A DNA stretch of 64,000 bases from Streptomyces sp. NBC_00569 (GCF_036345255.1 NZ_CP107783.1:7805001-7869000); one strand, 5' to 3'; counted from the stretch's first letter, positions 39,018 through 48,267 are shown. The notes: a model not told the origin generated them from the sequence alone. A program made the numbers and translations.

Positions 39018-42000
39018 ATGACCACCGACGCGGGCGCGGCCGTCGACGCGCTCACCGATCCCGACGGGCCCTACCTCATCGGCGTACGCCACCACGCGCC
39101 GTCGCTGGCCGCGGTCGTCCCCCGACTCCTCGACGAGGCGGCCCCGGACGTCCTGCTGGTCGAACTCCCTTCCGAGACACAGGAGTTGCTGCCCTGGCTG
39201 GCGCACGAGGAGACGGTGGCGCCGGTCGCGCTCGCGGCGGTGCTCGACGGGGAGGCGGAGTCGGGCCCGGCGTTCTACCCGTTCGCGGACTTCTCGCCGG
39301 AGCTCGCGGCGTTGCGCTGGGCCGCACGGAACAGCGTCCCGGTGCTGGCCTGTGATCTGCCACTGGCGGAACGGGCCTGGCGGGAGCCGCGCGTAACGCG
39401 CCCGGCGGAACAGGCATCCGCCCCCGCCGGACGCAGGCGGAGTCTGCACGACGCGGTGCGTGGACGGCTGACCGGCCGCGACGGCGACGACCTCTGGGAC
39501 CGCCTCGTGGAGGCACCCGCCCCGGGCGCCACCCCACAGGCCCTGCGCCGCGCGGCGCTCCTCACCGGCTGGGCCCTGCGCCGCGACGCACAGGACGGCC
39601 CGGGAATCGACCCGCTCGACCTCGCCAGGGAAGAGTGGATGCGGGCCCGCCTGCGGGAGGCGGCACGAGGCGGGCGCAGGGCGGCGGCGGTGATCGGGGC
39701 GTTCCACGCGCCCGCGTTGAGCGCGCGGGCGCTGAGGGACGAGGAGCCGGGGGAGTCGGTCGCGGGGCCGTCGGCGGGGGTGCTCGGCGGGCCGGTCGCG
39801 GAGGCGTCGGCCGGGGCACCCGCAGAGTCGCCGGAGACCAGGCCCGGCGCCGGACCGTCGGCAGCCGCCCCGCCGTCGGTCGAGTCGCAGGCCCGGGTGC
39901 CCGCCGAGCCGCACGCGGAAGCCCCGGCGGGGGCGGCATCGCGGGCGGCGGCCACCTGCGCCGTCTCCTTGATCCCGTACACGTACGCGCTGTTGGACGC
40001 CCGTTCCGGGTATCCGGCCGGGATCCGTGACCCCGAGTGGCAGCACCAGGTCCTGGAGTCGGCGGGGGACCCGGCCGCGGTCGGTGAGACGGCCCTGCGC
40101 TGCGCCGTCCGCGTCACCGGCGAACTGCGCGCCCAGGGCCACCCGTCGGGTCCGGCGGACGCCCGCGAGATCCGCCGCGTGGCGGGCGACCTCGCAAGCC
40201 TGCGCGGGCTGCCCGCGCCGGGCCGGAGCGAGTTCGTCGAGGCCGTGCAGACCGTGCTGGCCCAGGGCGAGCCGCTGGGTCGCGGACGCGCCGTCGCCCG
40301 CGCGCTGGAGCGGGTCCTCGTCGGCGAGCGCACGGGCCGCGCCGCCCCCGGCGCACCCCGGGGCGGACTCGCACCGGCCGTCGAGGCGGAGCTGGCCGCG
40401 CTCGGTCTGCCGGGCCCGGCGAGTGGCGGGCGGGAGAAGGAGCTTCGGCTCGACCCCCTGCGTTCCGACCCGGACCGCAGGCGCGAGGTGCTGCTGCGCC
40501 GCCTCGCGCTGTGCGGCATCCCGTACGCGCAGGAGACCACTGTCGGCGGGGCAGGCGGGGCCGACGCGCTCACCACGCGCTGGACCGTGCGCTGGACGCC
40601 CGCCACGGCGGCGGTCCTCACCACGGCGACCACCCGGGGCGTCACCCCGGCGCAGGTGGCGGAGGGCGTGCTCCGCGCACGCCTCCGTGCCGCCCACGCG
40701 GAGGGCGGCCCGACCGCGGCGCAGGCGCTGACCACGCTCGGTGAGGCGGCCGCATGCGCGCTGTCCGCACTCGCGGCCGAATCCCTGGCAGAGGTCACCA
40801 CGGTGCTGCCCGCCATCGGCACCCTCCCGGAACTCCTCAGGGGCCTCGACCTCACCGACCGCCTCACCTCGGGCCACATCGCGGGCCTGGCCGTGCCGGA
40901 CGCCGCCACTGACCCTGCCGACGCCCCCACCGCAGACCTCACCGCCGCCCCCACCCCCTGGCCCCACGCGCTCGCCGATTGCGCCGACCTCCTCACCGTC
41001 GCCGCCGTCCGCAGCCTCGACGGGCTCGCCGGCTCCGAGGACCCGGACGACGCCCGCGCTCTGGTCGAACTCGCGCGGCGTGCCGACGTGTTCGGGGGAA
41101 TGCGGCTCGCCGACTCGCTGGCGCGGCTGGCCGACGGCGGAACGCCGCTCATGCGTGGCGCCGCGGCCGCGGTGCGCGTTCTGCTCGGGCACACCCCCGC
41201 CACCGTCTTCGGCGCACGCGCGGCGTCCTGGGTCGACACGGCCACCGATCCCGGCACCCGCGCGGAGCTCACCGCCCAGCTGACCGGCCTGCTCACCGCT
41301 GCCGGATCCCTCCTGGAGACGGCTCCCGAGGCGCTCGCCCCGCTGCTCGACCGCGTCGGCGAACTGCCCGACAGCCCCTTCCTCGAACGGCTCCCCGCCC
41401 TGCGCGGCGGGTTCGACACGCTCAGCCCGGCCGCCCGCGACCGGCTGCTCACCGTCATCGAGGAACGCATCGACGGCACCCTCGATGCCGACCTCCCCCC
41501 GGACACGGACGCGCGGACCCTGGCCGCGTGGACCACCGCGGATCTCGCCGCCCGAGAGGCGCTGGCCGCGCTCGGCCTCCTGCCCACGGCGCCGGACACG
41601 CACGACCGCCCTCACCCCGTACCCCCATCCGCTCCCACGCCCGTGACCGCTCCCGTTCCCGTCCCCCCGACCGGCGACGCCCGGATCGCCCCCGCCGAGC
41701 GATGGCGCCTCGTCCTCGGCCGGCGAGGAGATCAACTCCCTCAGGGCATCGCCCCGTTGGCGACCGCCTTGGACGAGCTGTACGGGAAGGGCCGAGGCGA
41801 AGGCGCGCGCGGCGATCTGCCCGGCGGCGCGGGCGGCCGGGGCGGGCGCGAGGCGCCCTACCCCGGTGTACGCGAATGGGCCGAGGAACTCACGGCGCTC
41901 TTCGGCCCCGGCATCCGCGAAGAGGTCCTCGCCGCCGCGGCCACCCGCGGCCGCACGGACGTCGTGTCCGCGCTCGACCCCGAAGCCGTACGCCCCTCCG

Positions 42001-42791
42001 TGGAACTGCTGCGCACCGTCCTCCAGCACGCGGGCGGCCTGCCCGAGGCCAAGCTCGCCGCCCTGCGCCCCCTCGTAAGGCGACTCGTCGACGAGCTCAC
42101 CCGCACCCTCGCCACCCGCCTGCGCCCCGCACTCACCGGCGCGGCGACCGCCCGCCCGACCCGGCGACCCGGCGGCAGACTCGACCTCGCCCGCACCCTG
42201 CGCGCCAACCTCGCGACGGCCCGGCGCACCGACGACGGACGGATCCACGTCGTCCCCGAGCGCCCCGTGTTCCACGGAAGGGCCCAGCGCTCGGCGGACT
42301 GGCGGCTGATCATCCTCACGGACGTGTCCGGCTCGATGGAGGCCTCCACCATCTGGTCGGCGCTCACCGCGTCGGTCCTGGCCGGCGTGCCCGCGCTGTC
42401 CACGCACTTCCTGGCGTTCTCGACGACAGTCCTCGACCTGACCGACCACGTCCACGACCCGCTGGCCCTCCTCCTGGAGGCACGTGTCGGCGGCGGCACC
42501 CACATCGCCGCCGGACTGCGCCACGCGCGCACGCTCGTCACCGCGCCCTCGCGCACCCTCGTCGTCGTGGTCAGCGACTTCGAGGAGGGCTACCCCGTCG
42601 GCGGCATGCTCGCCGAGGTACGCGAACTCGTCGGCGCGGGCTGCCATGTACTGGGCTGCGCGAGCCTCGACGACGCCGGGCGCCCCCGCTACTCCACCGG
42701 CATCGCGGGACAGCTCGTCGCCGCGGGCATGCCGGTCGCCGCACTCAGCCCGCTCGAACTCGCCCGCTGGGTAGGGGAGAAGATCCGTTGA
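39018..42791 (+). CDS. DUF5682-VWA fusion protein (YehM and YehP in one chain)
   Basis: A 1257-aa fusion. The N-terminal part matches DUF5682: LIGVRHHAPSLAAVV, DVLLVELPSE, GAFHAPAL (about residue 227) and LIPYTYALLDARSGYPAGI. A Pro/Ala-rich insert of about 70 residues splits it. After a long helical middle region there is a C-terminal VWA domain whose MIDAS is complete (DVSGS at 1102-1106, GGTH, VVSDFEEG), so it should bind a metal ion and a partner. In E. coli the two parts are separate (YehM, YehP). The VWA domain is expected to contact the MoxR ATPase encoded just before. GTG start, seven bases after the ATPase stop. Confidence 0.82.
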   Translation: MTTDAGAAVDALTDPDGPYLIGVRHHAPSLAAVVPRLLDEAAPDVLLVELPSETQELLPWLAHEETVAPVALAAVLDGEAESGPAFYPFADFSPELAALRWAARNSVPVLACDLPLAERAWREPRVTRPAEQASAPAGRRRSLHDAVRGRLTGRDGDDLWDRLVEAPAPGATPQALRRAALLTGWALRRDAQDGPGIDPLDLAREEWMRARLREAARGGRRAAAVIGAFHAPALSARALRDEEPGESVAGPSAGVLGGPVAEASAGAPAESPETRPGAGPSAAAPPSVESQARVPAEPHAEAPAGAASRAAATCAVSLIPYTYALLDARSGYPAGIRDPEWQHQVLESAGDPAAVGETALRCAVRVTGELRAQGHPSGPADAREIRRVAGDLASLRGLPAPGRSEFVEAVQTVLAQGEPLGRGRAVARALERVLVGERTGRAAPGAPRGGLAPAVEAELAALGLPGPASGGREKELRLDPLRSDPDRRREVLLRRLALCGIPYAQETTVGGAGGADALTTRWTVRWTPATAAVLTTATTRGVTPAQVAEGVLRARLRAAHAEGGPTAAQALTTLGEAAACALSALAAESLAEVTTVLPAIGTLPELLRGLDLTDRLTSGHIAGLAVPDAATDPADAPTADLTAAPTPWPHALADCADLLTVAAVRSLDGLAGSEDPDDARALVELARRADVFGGMRLADSLARLADGGTPLMRGAAAAVRVLLGHTPATVFGARAASWVDTATDPGTRAELTAQLTGLLTAAGSLLETAPEALAPLLDRVGELPDSPFLERLPALRGGFDTLSPAARDRLLTVIEERIDGTLDADLPPDTDARTLAAWTTADLAAREALAALGLLPTAPDTHDRPHPVPPSAPTPVTAPVPVPPTGDARIAPAERWRLVLGRRGDQLPQGIAPLATALDELYGKGRGEGARGDLPGGAGGRGGREAPYPGVREWAEELTALFGPGIREEVLAAAATRGRTDVVSALDPEAVRPSVELLRTVLQHAGGLPEAKLAALRPLVRRLVDELTRTLATRLRPALTGAATARPTRRPGGRLDLARTLRANLATARRTDDGRIHVVPERPVFHGRAQRSADWRLIILTDVSGSMEASTIWSALTASVLAGVPALSTHFLAFSTTVLDLTDHVHDPLALLLEARVGGGTHIAAGLRHARTLVTAPSRTLVVVVSDFEEGYPVGGMLAEVRELVGAGCHVLGCASLDDAGRPRYSTGIAGQLVAAGMPVAALSPLELARWVGEKIR

Positions 42792-44953
42792 CGACGCCAC
42801 ACTCTCAGCCGCGGTCTCACCCGACGCCGCAACTTCCTCCGGTACCGCCAGAGGTCACCGCCGCCGTCGTGGCCGCGCTCTCCCCGCGCCTGCGCAAGCG
42901 CCTCGACGCGGCTGTCGAGAAGCTCGCCGCGCGACCGGTGACGTCCGACGGCGGCATCTGCCGTATCGCGGTCGACGACGAGACCTTCGTCGAACTGCAC
43001 GCACCCGGAGGCACGGTCACGGCCGAGGACGCGATCCGCTGCGGCTGCCTGCTCGCCCCGGCCTGCGTGCACCGGGCCGCGGCGGCGGCCCTCGCACCGA
43101 TCGCGGACGACACATCCGCACCCGCCCCCTCCGACGCGCCCGATCAGCCGTCCCCGCCGGCCCCGGACGAGGCGGACGCAACCGCACCCCCCACCGAGCC
43201 GACCGAAGCCCGCACCTCACCGCCGCCCGCCTCTGAGCCCACGAGGGTTGCGCCGCCCACCCCTGGGCCGCCCGCCTCTGAGCCCACGAGCTCTGCGCTG
43301 CCCACTTCTGCGCCGCCCGCCTCTGAGCCCACGAGCTCTGCGCCGCCTACCTCTGGGCCGCCCGCCTCTGAGCCCACGAGCTCTGCGCCGCCTACCTCTG
43401 GGCCGCCCGCCTCTGAGCCCACGAGCTCTGCGCTGCCCACTTCTGCGCCGCCCACTTCTGCGCCCACCACCCTTCCGCCCACCACCTCCGCGCCCACCAC
43501 CCTTCCGTTCACCGGCTCCGCGCCCACCACCCCGTCCCAGGCAGCCGCCGCCGAAGCCCTGTGGCAGGCCGCCGTTCTCGTCCTCGACGCCGGTGTCGAC
43601 GGCGCCGGTGCCGTGCTCCAGGCCGGTCTGCTCAGGGCCGCCCACACAGCCCGCCTCGCGGCCCTGCCCCGGCCCGCGGCCGCCGCGATCCGTACGGTGA
43701 ACGGCCTGCGCGCGGCCCGCGCCGCCGAACCCGGCCACCGAACAGCCGAACTGGCCGACGCCCTGGCGGAGTTGCTCGCCACCGCGTACGGGCTGCGCCG
43801 ACCCGGGACCCCGGACGCGCACGCCGCCCTGCGGGGAACGGCGCGCCGCGCCTACGCGCCGGGCGGCTCGCTGCGGCTCTACGGACTGTTCACCGAACCC
43901 GTCCTCACCTCGACCGGCCACGCGGGCGTGGTCACCTGGACCGCCGACGCCGCCGGCCGCCTCTACACCGTTCCCGACGTGGCCCCCGGGGGACCGGCGA
44001 GGGCCAGGAACGCCGGTGACCGAGCCGTCAGGATGGGCGACACCGCACTCACGCACCGGGACCTGGCCCGCGCCGGGCTCGTGGTCTCCGGGGCGACCGT
44101 CTCCGCCGACGGGCGGCTCGGCGCGGGCCGGGGCGTGCGGGCCGCGGCCGCCGCGGGAGCCGACTGGACCGCGGAACCGCTCGCGGCTCTGTGGTCCGTC
44201 CCCGTGGCTCACCAGGTGGCGCGCGCCCTCGCCGCTGGAGCCGCCAAAGCCCCCCGGGCCACGGGAGAGGACCTGCTGTTCCTCGACGCCACGCTCACCG
44301 GCGTGGCCCGCGAGGCCGGCGGTGACTGCCTCCTGGCCGAGTGCGACGGGCTCACCGTGCGGCTGACCGCCGCCGACGACCACCCCGAGCTGGCCCACCG
44401 CGAGAACCTCGCCCTCCTCGCCACGGCCTCCGGGACCAGAGTCCGTGCGGTCGCGCGCCTCGTGCCCGCCGGGCATCCCCGGGCCGCCCTCCTCGCCGTC
44501 CGTCTCCCCACGGGCCGGTACGACCTCGGCCTGGACCGCCTCCAACGCCAGGACGTGACCCCCACATCACCCCTGCCGGAACCCGCACCCGGCCCAGTCC
44601 GCCCCACCCCCTCCGCTCCCCTCCACATCCTGCGCCGCCGCACGGAACAGGTGGTTGTCGCGGGCCGCCGAGCTCTGACGCACGCAGCACCGGCCCGTCC
44701 GCACACCACGGCACGGCACACCACGGCACCGCACGCCACCACACCCGACACCGCGCTCCTGCGGCGTGCCGGCCTGTCCACCGCCGCCGAGCTCCTCGAC
44801 GCGATGCGCAGATCCGCGGCCGAGCGGGGCCGCGACGGGTTCGGCCGCCTCGTCTCGGCGGACACCGACGCCTTCGCCCGTGCCTGGCTCGCCACGGCCC
44901 GATACCTCGACGAGGCGTCCACAGCCCTGTGCCGCGAGGCCTGGCGGACCTGA
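42788..44953 (+). CDS. SWIM zinc-finger protein (YehQ-like)
   Basis: A 721-aa protein. The SWIM zinc-binding motif CGCLLAPACVH is at residues 85-95 (C85, C87, C93, H95) after the typical short strand region. SWIM modules bind nucleic acid or protein. Residues 147-221 are a 15-residue Pro/Ser/Thr repeat, followed by a degenerate extension. The remaining 480 residues include FVELHAPGG upstream and RLYGLFTEPVLTSTGHAGV downstream, and have no other named domain. It starts with TTG 42788 overlapping the DUF5682-VWA stop (TTGA), with GGGGAG upstream; the frame is open much further back inside that gene but this start fits the coupling. Confidence 0.82.
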   Translation: MTTPHSQPRSHPTPQLPPVPPEVTAAVVAALSPRLRKRLDAAVEKLAARPVTSDGGICRIAVDDETFVELHAPGGTVTAEDAIRCGCLLAPACVHRAAAAALAPIADDTSAPAPSDAPDQPSPPAPDEADATAPPTEPTEARTSPPPASEPTRVAPPTPGPPASEPTSSALPTSAPPASEPTSSAPPTSGPPASEPTSSAPPTSGPPASEPTSSALPTSAPPTSAPTTLPPTTSAPTTLPFTGSAPTTPSQAAAAEALWQAAVLVLDAGVDGAGAVLQAGLLRAAHTARLAALPRPAAAAIRTVNGLRAARAAEPGHRTAELADALAELLATAYGLRRPGTPDAHAALRGTARRAYAPGGSLRLYGLFTEPVLTSTGHAGVVTWTADAAGRLYTVPDVAPGGPARARNAGDRAVRMGDTALTHRDLARAGLVVSGATVSADGRLGAGRGVRAAAAAGADWTAEPLAALWSVPVAHQVARALAAGAAKAPRATGEDLLFLDATLTGVAREAGGDCLLAECDGLTVRLTAADDHPELAHRENLALLATASGTRVRAVARLVPAGHPRAALLAVRLPTGRYDLGLDRLQRQDVTPTSPLPEPAPGPVRPTPSAPLHILRRRTEQVVVAGRRALTHAAPARPHTTARHTTAPHATTPDTALLRRAGLSTAAELLDAMRRSAAERGRDGFGRLVSADTDAFARAWLATARYLDEASTALCREAWRT
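43226..43450 (+). repeat. Five 45-bp tandem repeats in the SWIM protein gene
   Basis: Units start at 43226, 43271, 43316, 43361 and 43406 and encode PASEPTSSAPPTSGP and close variants; a degenerate sixth unit follows at 43451. The near-identity of units 2-5 at DNA level suggests recent slippage or conversion. They form a disordered linker between the zinc finger and the C-terminal part. Confidence 0.9.
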
Positions 44954-45020
44954 CCCGAGCCCGCGAACCCCTCTGGCGCGCCCGCCCCGCCCCGATTCGC
45001 CCCTGTATAGCCAGCCCCTG

Positions 45021-45078
45021 TGAGACGTCTACGGCCTGCATGAGACAAACATGTCTCACATGGTCTATCCTCGTCTCA
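45021..45078 (+). promoter_or_regulatory. Nested inverted-repeat operator before the TetR gene
   Basis: An inner palindrome TGAGACA-AACA-TGTCTCA (45041-45058) is flanked by a wider pair TGAGACG (45021-45027) and CGTCTCA (45072-45078). A TATCCT -10-like box (45066-45071) lies six bases before the ATG at 45078, suggesting a leaderless mRNA. The sites overlap the promoter and first codon and should be bound by the TetR protein itself. Confidence 0.62.
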
Positions 45079-45629
45079 TGTCAGTCGACCGAGACCAGGT
45101 GCTGCGCACCGCAGCCGCCCTGCTCACCCGCAAGGCCACGGCCACGATGGACGAGGTGGCCAGGGCGGCCGGTCTCAGCCGCGCCACGCTGCACCGGCAC
45201 TTCGCGGGCCGGGACGCACTCGTCCGGGCCCTCGAGGAGTTGGGGATCCAGGAGTGCGAAGCGGCTCTCGACGCCGCCCGGCTCGACGAGGGCAGCGCCG
45301 ACGACGCCGTACGCCGGCTCGTGGCGGAGGTCCAGCCGTGCGCCGGACTCCTCGCCTTCCTCGTCACGGAGAACCAGCTCTTCGAGGGCGAGTCGCAGAA
45401 CGAGGGCTGGGCCCGGCTCGACGCCCGTATCGCCGGGCTGTTCACGCGCGGCCAGGAGCGCGGCGAGTTCCGTATCGACCTGACACCCGCGTGGCTCACG
45501 GAGGCGCTCTACAGCCTGATCGGCGGGGGCGCTTGGGCCGTACAGGACGGCCGTGTGGCCGCCAAGGACTTCCAACACATGATCGTCGAGCTTCTGCTCG
45601 GCGGCGCCAGACGGAGAGTGGAACCATGA
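45078..45629 (+). CDS. TetR-family transcriptional regulator
   Basis: A 183-aa TetR regulator with an N-terminal helix-turn-helix (VLRTAAALLTRKATATMDEV, ARAAGLSRATLHRHFAGRDAL) and a C-terminal ligand-binding helical domain. It is co-transcribed with a MFS exporter, its stop overlapping the exporter start (ATGA), so it most likely represses this operon until the exporter's substrate binds. The ATG at 45078 gives the normal N-terminus; an ATG at 45051 is in frame but lies inside the operator. The inducing compound is unknown. Confidence 0.88.
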   Translation: MSVDRDQVLRTAAALLTRKATATMDEVARAAGLSRATLHRHFAGRDALVRALEELGIQECEAALDAARLDEGSADDAVRRLVAEVQPCAGLLAFLVTENQLFEGESQNEGWARLDARIAGLFTRGQERGEFRIDLTPAWLTEALYSLIGGGAWAVQDGRVAAKDFQHMIVELLLGGARRRVEP

Positions 45630-47176
45630 CCAGCACACACCAGCGCACATTCGCGGCGGAGGTGGAGCCGAGGCCCGGACGAGGACGATGGCTCGCGCTC
45701 TCCGTCCTCGTGCTCGCGGTGCTCCTGGTCGCGGTCGACGCGACGGTGCTCGGTCTCGCGACGCCGTACATCAGCGAGGACCTGGAGCCGACCGGTACGC
45801 AGCTCCTGTGGATCGGCGACGTCTACTCGTTCGTGATCGCGGGACTCCTGGTCTCCATGGGCAGCCTCGGCGACCGCATCGGCCGTAAGAAGCTGCTGCT
45901 CACCGGCGCGGTTGCGTTCGGTGCCGTCTCGGTGCTCAACGCGTACGCGACGAGCCCCGAAATGATGATCCTGGCCCGGGCGCTGCTCGGTGTCGCGGGT
46001 GCCACCCTGATGCCCTCGACCCTCGCCCTGATCCGCAACATCTTCACCGACCCGCGCGAGCGTTCCCTCGCCGTCGGCATCTGGGGTGCGGCGGCCTCGG
46101 CGGGCGCGGCCGTGGGTCCCGTCGTCGGCGGTTTCCTGCTCGAACACTTCTGGTGGGGCTCGGTCTTCCTGATCAACCTGCCCGTGATGGCGGTCCTCGT
46201 CGTCGTCGGCGTCAAGCTGCTGCCCGAGTCGAAGAACCCGGCGGGCGGCCCGTGGGACCTGATCAGCGTCGTCCTGTCCCTCGTCGGCATGATCGGCGTC
46301 GTCTACGCGGTCAAGGAGGCCGCGTCGCACGGCCTCGGCTGGCAGGTGCCGGCGTCCGGCGTGCTCGGACTGGCCGCTCTGGCGTGGTTCGTCCGACGCC
46401 AGCTCACGCTGCCCGCGCCGCTCCTCGACATGCGCCTGTTCCGCCACCGCGGATTCTCGGCCGCGGTCCTGGCCGACCTGCTCACCATCCTCGGTCTTTC
46501 GGGTCTGGTGTTCTTCCTCTCCCAGTTCCTGCAACTGGTCCAGGGGCGCGGTCCGTTCGAGGCCGGTCTCGCCGAACTGCCCGCCGCCATCGGCGCGGTG
46601 GCGGCCGGGCTGGTCGCCGGCAGGGTCGCGCGCCGGTTCTCCGTGCGCTCCGTCGTCGCGGGCGGCCTCGCCGCGGTGGGCCTCGCCCTGGCCGGGCTGA
46701 CCGGGCTGAGCCAGTCGACCGGTTATCCGCTGCTCGGGTCGGTGCTTTTGATCGTCGGCGTCGGCGCGGGGTTCTCGTTCACCGTCACGGCCGACGTGAT
46801 CCTCTCCAACGTGCCGAAGGAGCAGGCGGGCTCGGCCTCGGCGGTCTCCGAGACGGCGTACGAGCTGGGCGCGGCCCTCGGTATCGCCCTGCTCGGCTCC
46901 ATCGTCACGGGCGTCTACCGGGACTTCACGGCCCCGGCCGGCACCCCGTCCGAGGTGGCGTCGGCCGCCCACGAATCCCTGGGCGGCGCGGTCGATTCCG
47001 TCTCGGCGCTGCCCGCGCACAGCGCGAGCGAACTGATCTCGGCGGCGCAGGACGCCTTCGTCGACGGGCTGCGGGCGGCCGCGGGGGTCGGCGCGGCGGT
47101 ACTCCTCGCGACGGCGGTGGCGGCGTGGTTCCTGCTGCGCGGCCAGAAGCTGGAGGACGGCGTCGAACACCCGTGA
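45626..47176 (+). CDS. MFS multidrug exporter, DHA2 (14-helix) family
   Basis: A 516-aa proton-coupled exporter with about 14 membrane helices. It has motif A (GSLGDRIGRKKLLL), motif C-like GIWGAAASAGAAVGPVVGG, and the DHA2-typical VDATVLGLATPYISEDL in helix 1. It resembles QacA/SmvA-like pumps for cationic drugs and antiseptics; the true substrate is unknown. ATG 45626 overlaps the TetR stop, so regulator and pump are made together. A strong terminator follows. Confidence 0.9.
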   Translation: MTSTHQRTFAAEVEPRPGRGRWLALSVLVLAVLLVAVDATVLGLATPYISEDLEPTGTQLLWIGDVYSFVIAGLLVSMGSLGDRIGRKKLLLTGAVAFGAVSVLNAYATSPEMMILARALLGVAGATLMPSTLALIRNIFTDPRERSLAVGIWGAAASAGAAVGPVVGGFLLEHFWWGSVFLINLPVMAVLVVVGVKLLPESKNPAGGPWDLISVVLSLVGMIGVVYAVKEAASHGLGWQVPASGVLGLAALAWFVRRQLTLPAPLLDMRLFRHRGFSAAVLADLLTILGLSGLVFFLSQFLQLVQGRGPFEAGLAELPAAIGAVAAGLVAGRVARRFSVRSVVAGGLAAVGLALAGLTGLSQSTGYPLLGSVLLIVGVGAGFSFTVTADVILSNVPKEQAGSASAVSETAYELGAALGIALLGSIVTGVYRDFTAPAGTPSEVASAAHESLGGAVDSVSALPAHSASELISAAQDAFVDGLRAAAGVGAAVLLATAVAAWFLLRGQKLEDGVEHP

Positions 47177-47251
47177 CGGACGCGGCCGTACGGATGACGA
47201 CACGGCCGTACGGATGACGCACCATCACCTGGCGTCGAGGCGTCCATATGT

Positions 47252-47292
47252 ATGACGAAGGGCCGCACCCACCGGGTGCGGCCCTTCGTCAT
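47252..47292. terminator. Terminator after the MFS exporter gene
   Basis: A perfect 19-bp stem (47252-47270 against 47274-47292) with an ACC loop, between the exporter gene and the convergent plsC-like gene; it can serve both. Just upstream a 17-bp sequence is repeated directly (47183-47199 and 47203-47219), which looks like a small duplication. Confidence 0.9.
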
Positions 47293-47309
47293 GTTCCAGT
47301 GCGACCCGC

Positions 47310-47981
47310 TCAGGCGGCCTTCGCCTTGGTCGCGTACATGTCCACGTACTCCTGGCCGGACAGGCGCATGACCTCCGCCATCACCGAGTCCGTCACGGCG
47401 CGCAGCACGTAGCGGTCGCGGCCCATGCCGTCGTAGCGGGAGAACTCCATCGGCTCGCCGAAGCGGACCGTGACGCGGCCGGGCCGCGGGAGGCCACTGC
47501 CGCCCGGCTGGAGCTTGTCCGTGCCGATCATCGCGAACGGGACGACGGGCGCGCCCGTCATCAGGGTCAGCCGGGCGATGCCGGTGCGGCCGCGGTAGAG
47601 CCGGCCGTCGGGGGAGCGGGTGCCCTCGGGGTAGATGCCGAAGACCTGGCCCTCCTCCAGGACGCGACGGCCTGTCATGAGCGCCGCGACACCGCCGTTC
47701 GCGCCGTCCCGGTCGACCGGGATCATGCCGACGCCGGTGAAGAACCACGCCATGACGCGGCCCTTGACGCCCTTGCCGGTGACGTACTCGTCCTTGCCGA
47801 TGAACAGGACCTGACGGTCACAGACGATCGGCAGCACGATCGAGTCGATGAAGGTCAGGTGGTTGCCCGCGAGAATGACCGGACCGGTGCCCGGGATGTT
47901 CTCGGCGCCCTCCACACGGGGGCGGAACATCAGGCGCATGATCGGTGAGAGCACTGCCTTGATGAACGCGAAACGGGACAA
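47310..47981 (-). CDS. plsC: 1-acyl-sn-glycerol-3-phosphate acyltransferase
   Basis: A 223-aa membrane-associated PlsC-type acyltransferase that makes phosphatidic acid. The NHLTFID motif (the NHxxxxD catalytic pair), VDRDGANGGVAALMTG, IYPEGTRSPDGRLYRGRTG and the APVVPFAMIGTDK motifs are all present. The start is TTG 47981, five bases after GGAGG, giving MSRFAFIKAVL. The frame is open 46 codons further upstream but that part does not look like this family. Paralogues are frequent in Streptomyces, so the symbol names the family activity. It is divergent from glpQ. Confidence 0.85.
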   Translation of the reverse strand: MSRFAFIKAVLSPIMRLMFRPRVEGAENIPGTGPVILAGNHLTFIDSIVLPIVCDRQVLFIGKDEYVTGKGVKGRVMAWFFTGVGMIPVDRDGANGGVAALMTGRRVLEEGQVFGIYPEGTRSPDGRLYRGRTGIARLTLMTGAPVVPFAMIGTDKLQPGGSGLPRPGRVTVRFGEPMEFSRYDGMGRDRYVLRAVTDSVMAEVMRLSGQEYVDMYATKAKAA

Positions 47982-48267
47982 CGGGCCCTCCGGTGTCAAG
48001 GGGTGGCGGCCTAAGCCGTGGTTGATGAGCTGAAGTCTGTGCAGGTGAGGACGATACTCGCGGCCCCCGGCCCGTTGCACATCGGGTTCACGCACTCGAT
48101 ACGCAGTGTTGACCCGCATTTACGCTCCGTTGGCCGTCATCCGGCGCACAGGAGTCACCCCGCATCACCCTTCCGTTCGGCCCAGGGTCTCCCACTGGTC
48201 ACTCCCGCACACCTACGATCGGTTGCGCTTTGACAGGTGCAAGGCAGCGATGTGGGAGGAGTGCTCA

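Noticed and set aside
31934-42800. Antisense frames of about 1500 codons opposite the giant gene and the DUF5682-VWA gene
   Set aside because: They are artefacts of extreme codon bias; the sense proteins have recognisable motifs and coupled starts.
43226-43450. CRISPR-like array
   Set aside because: The repeats abut with no spacers and lie in frame within a coding sequence.
47183-47219. Direct repeat as an attachment site
   Set aside because: Two 17-bp copies 20 bases apart with no integrase or mobile gene nearby; a simple local duplication is more likely.
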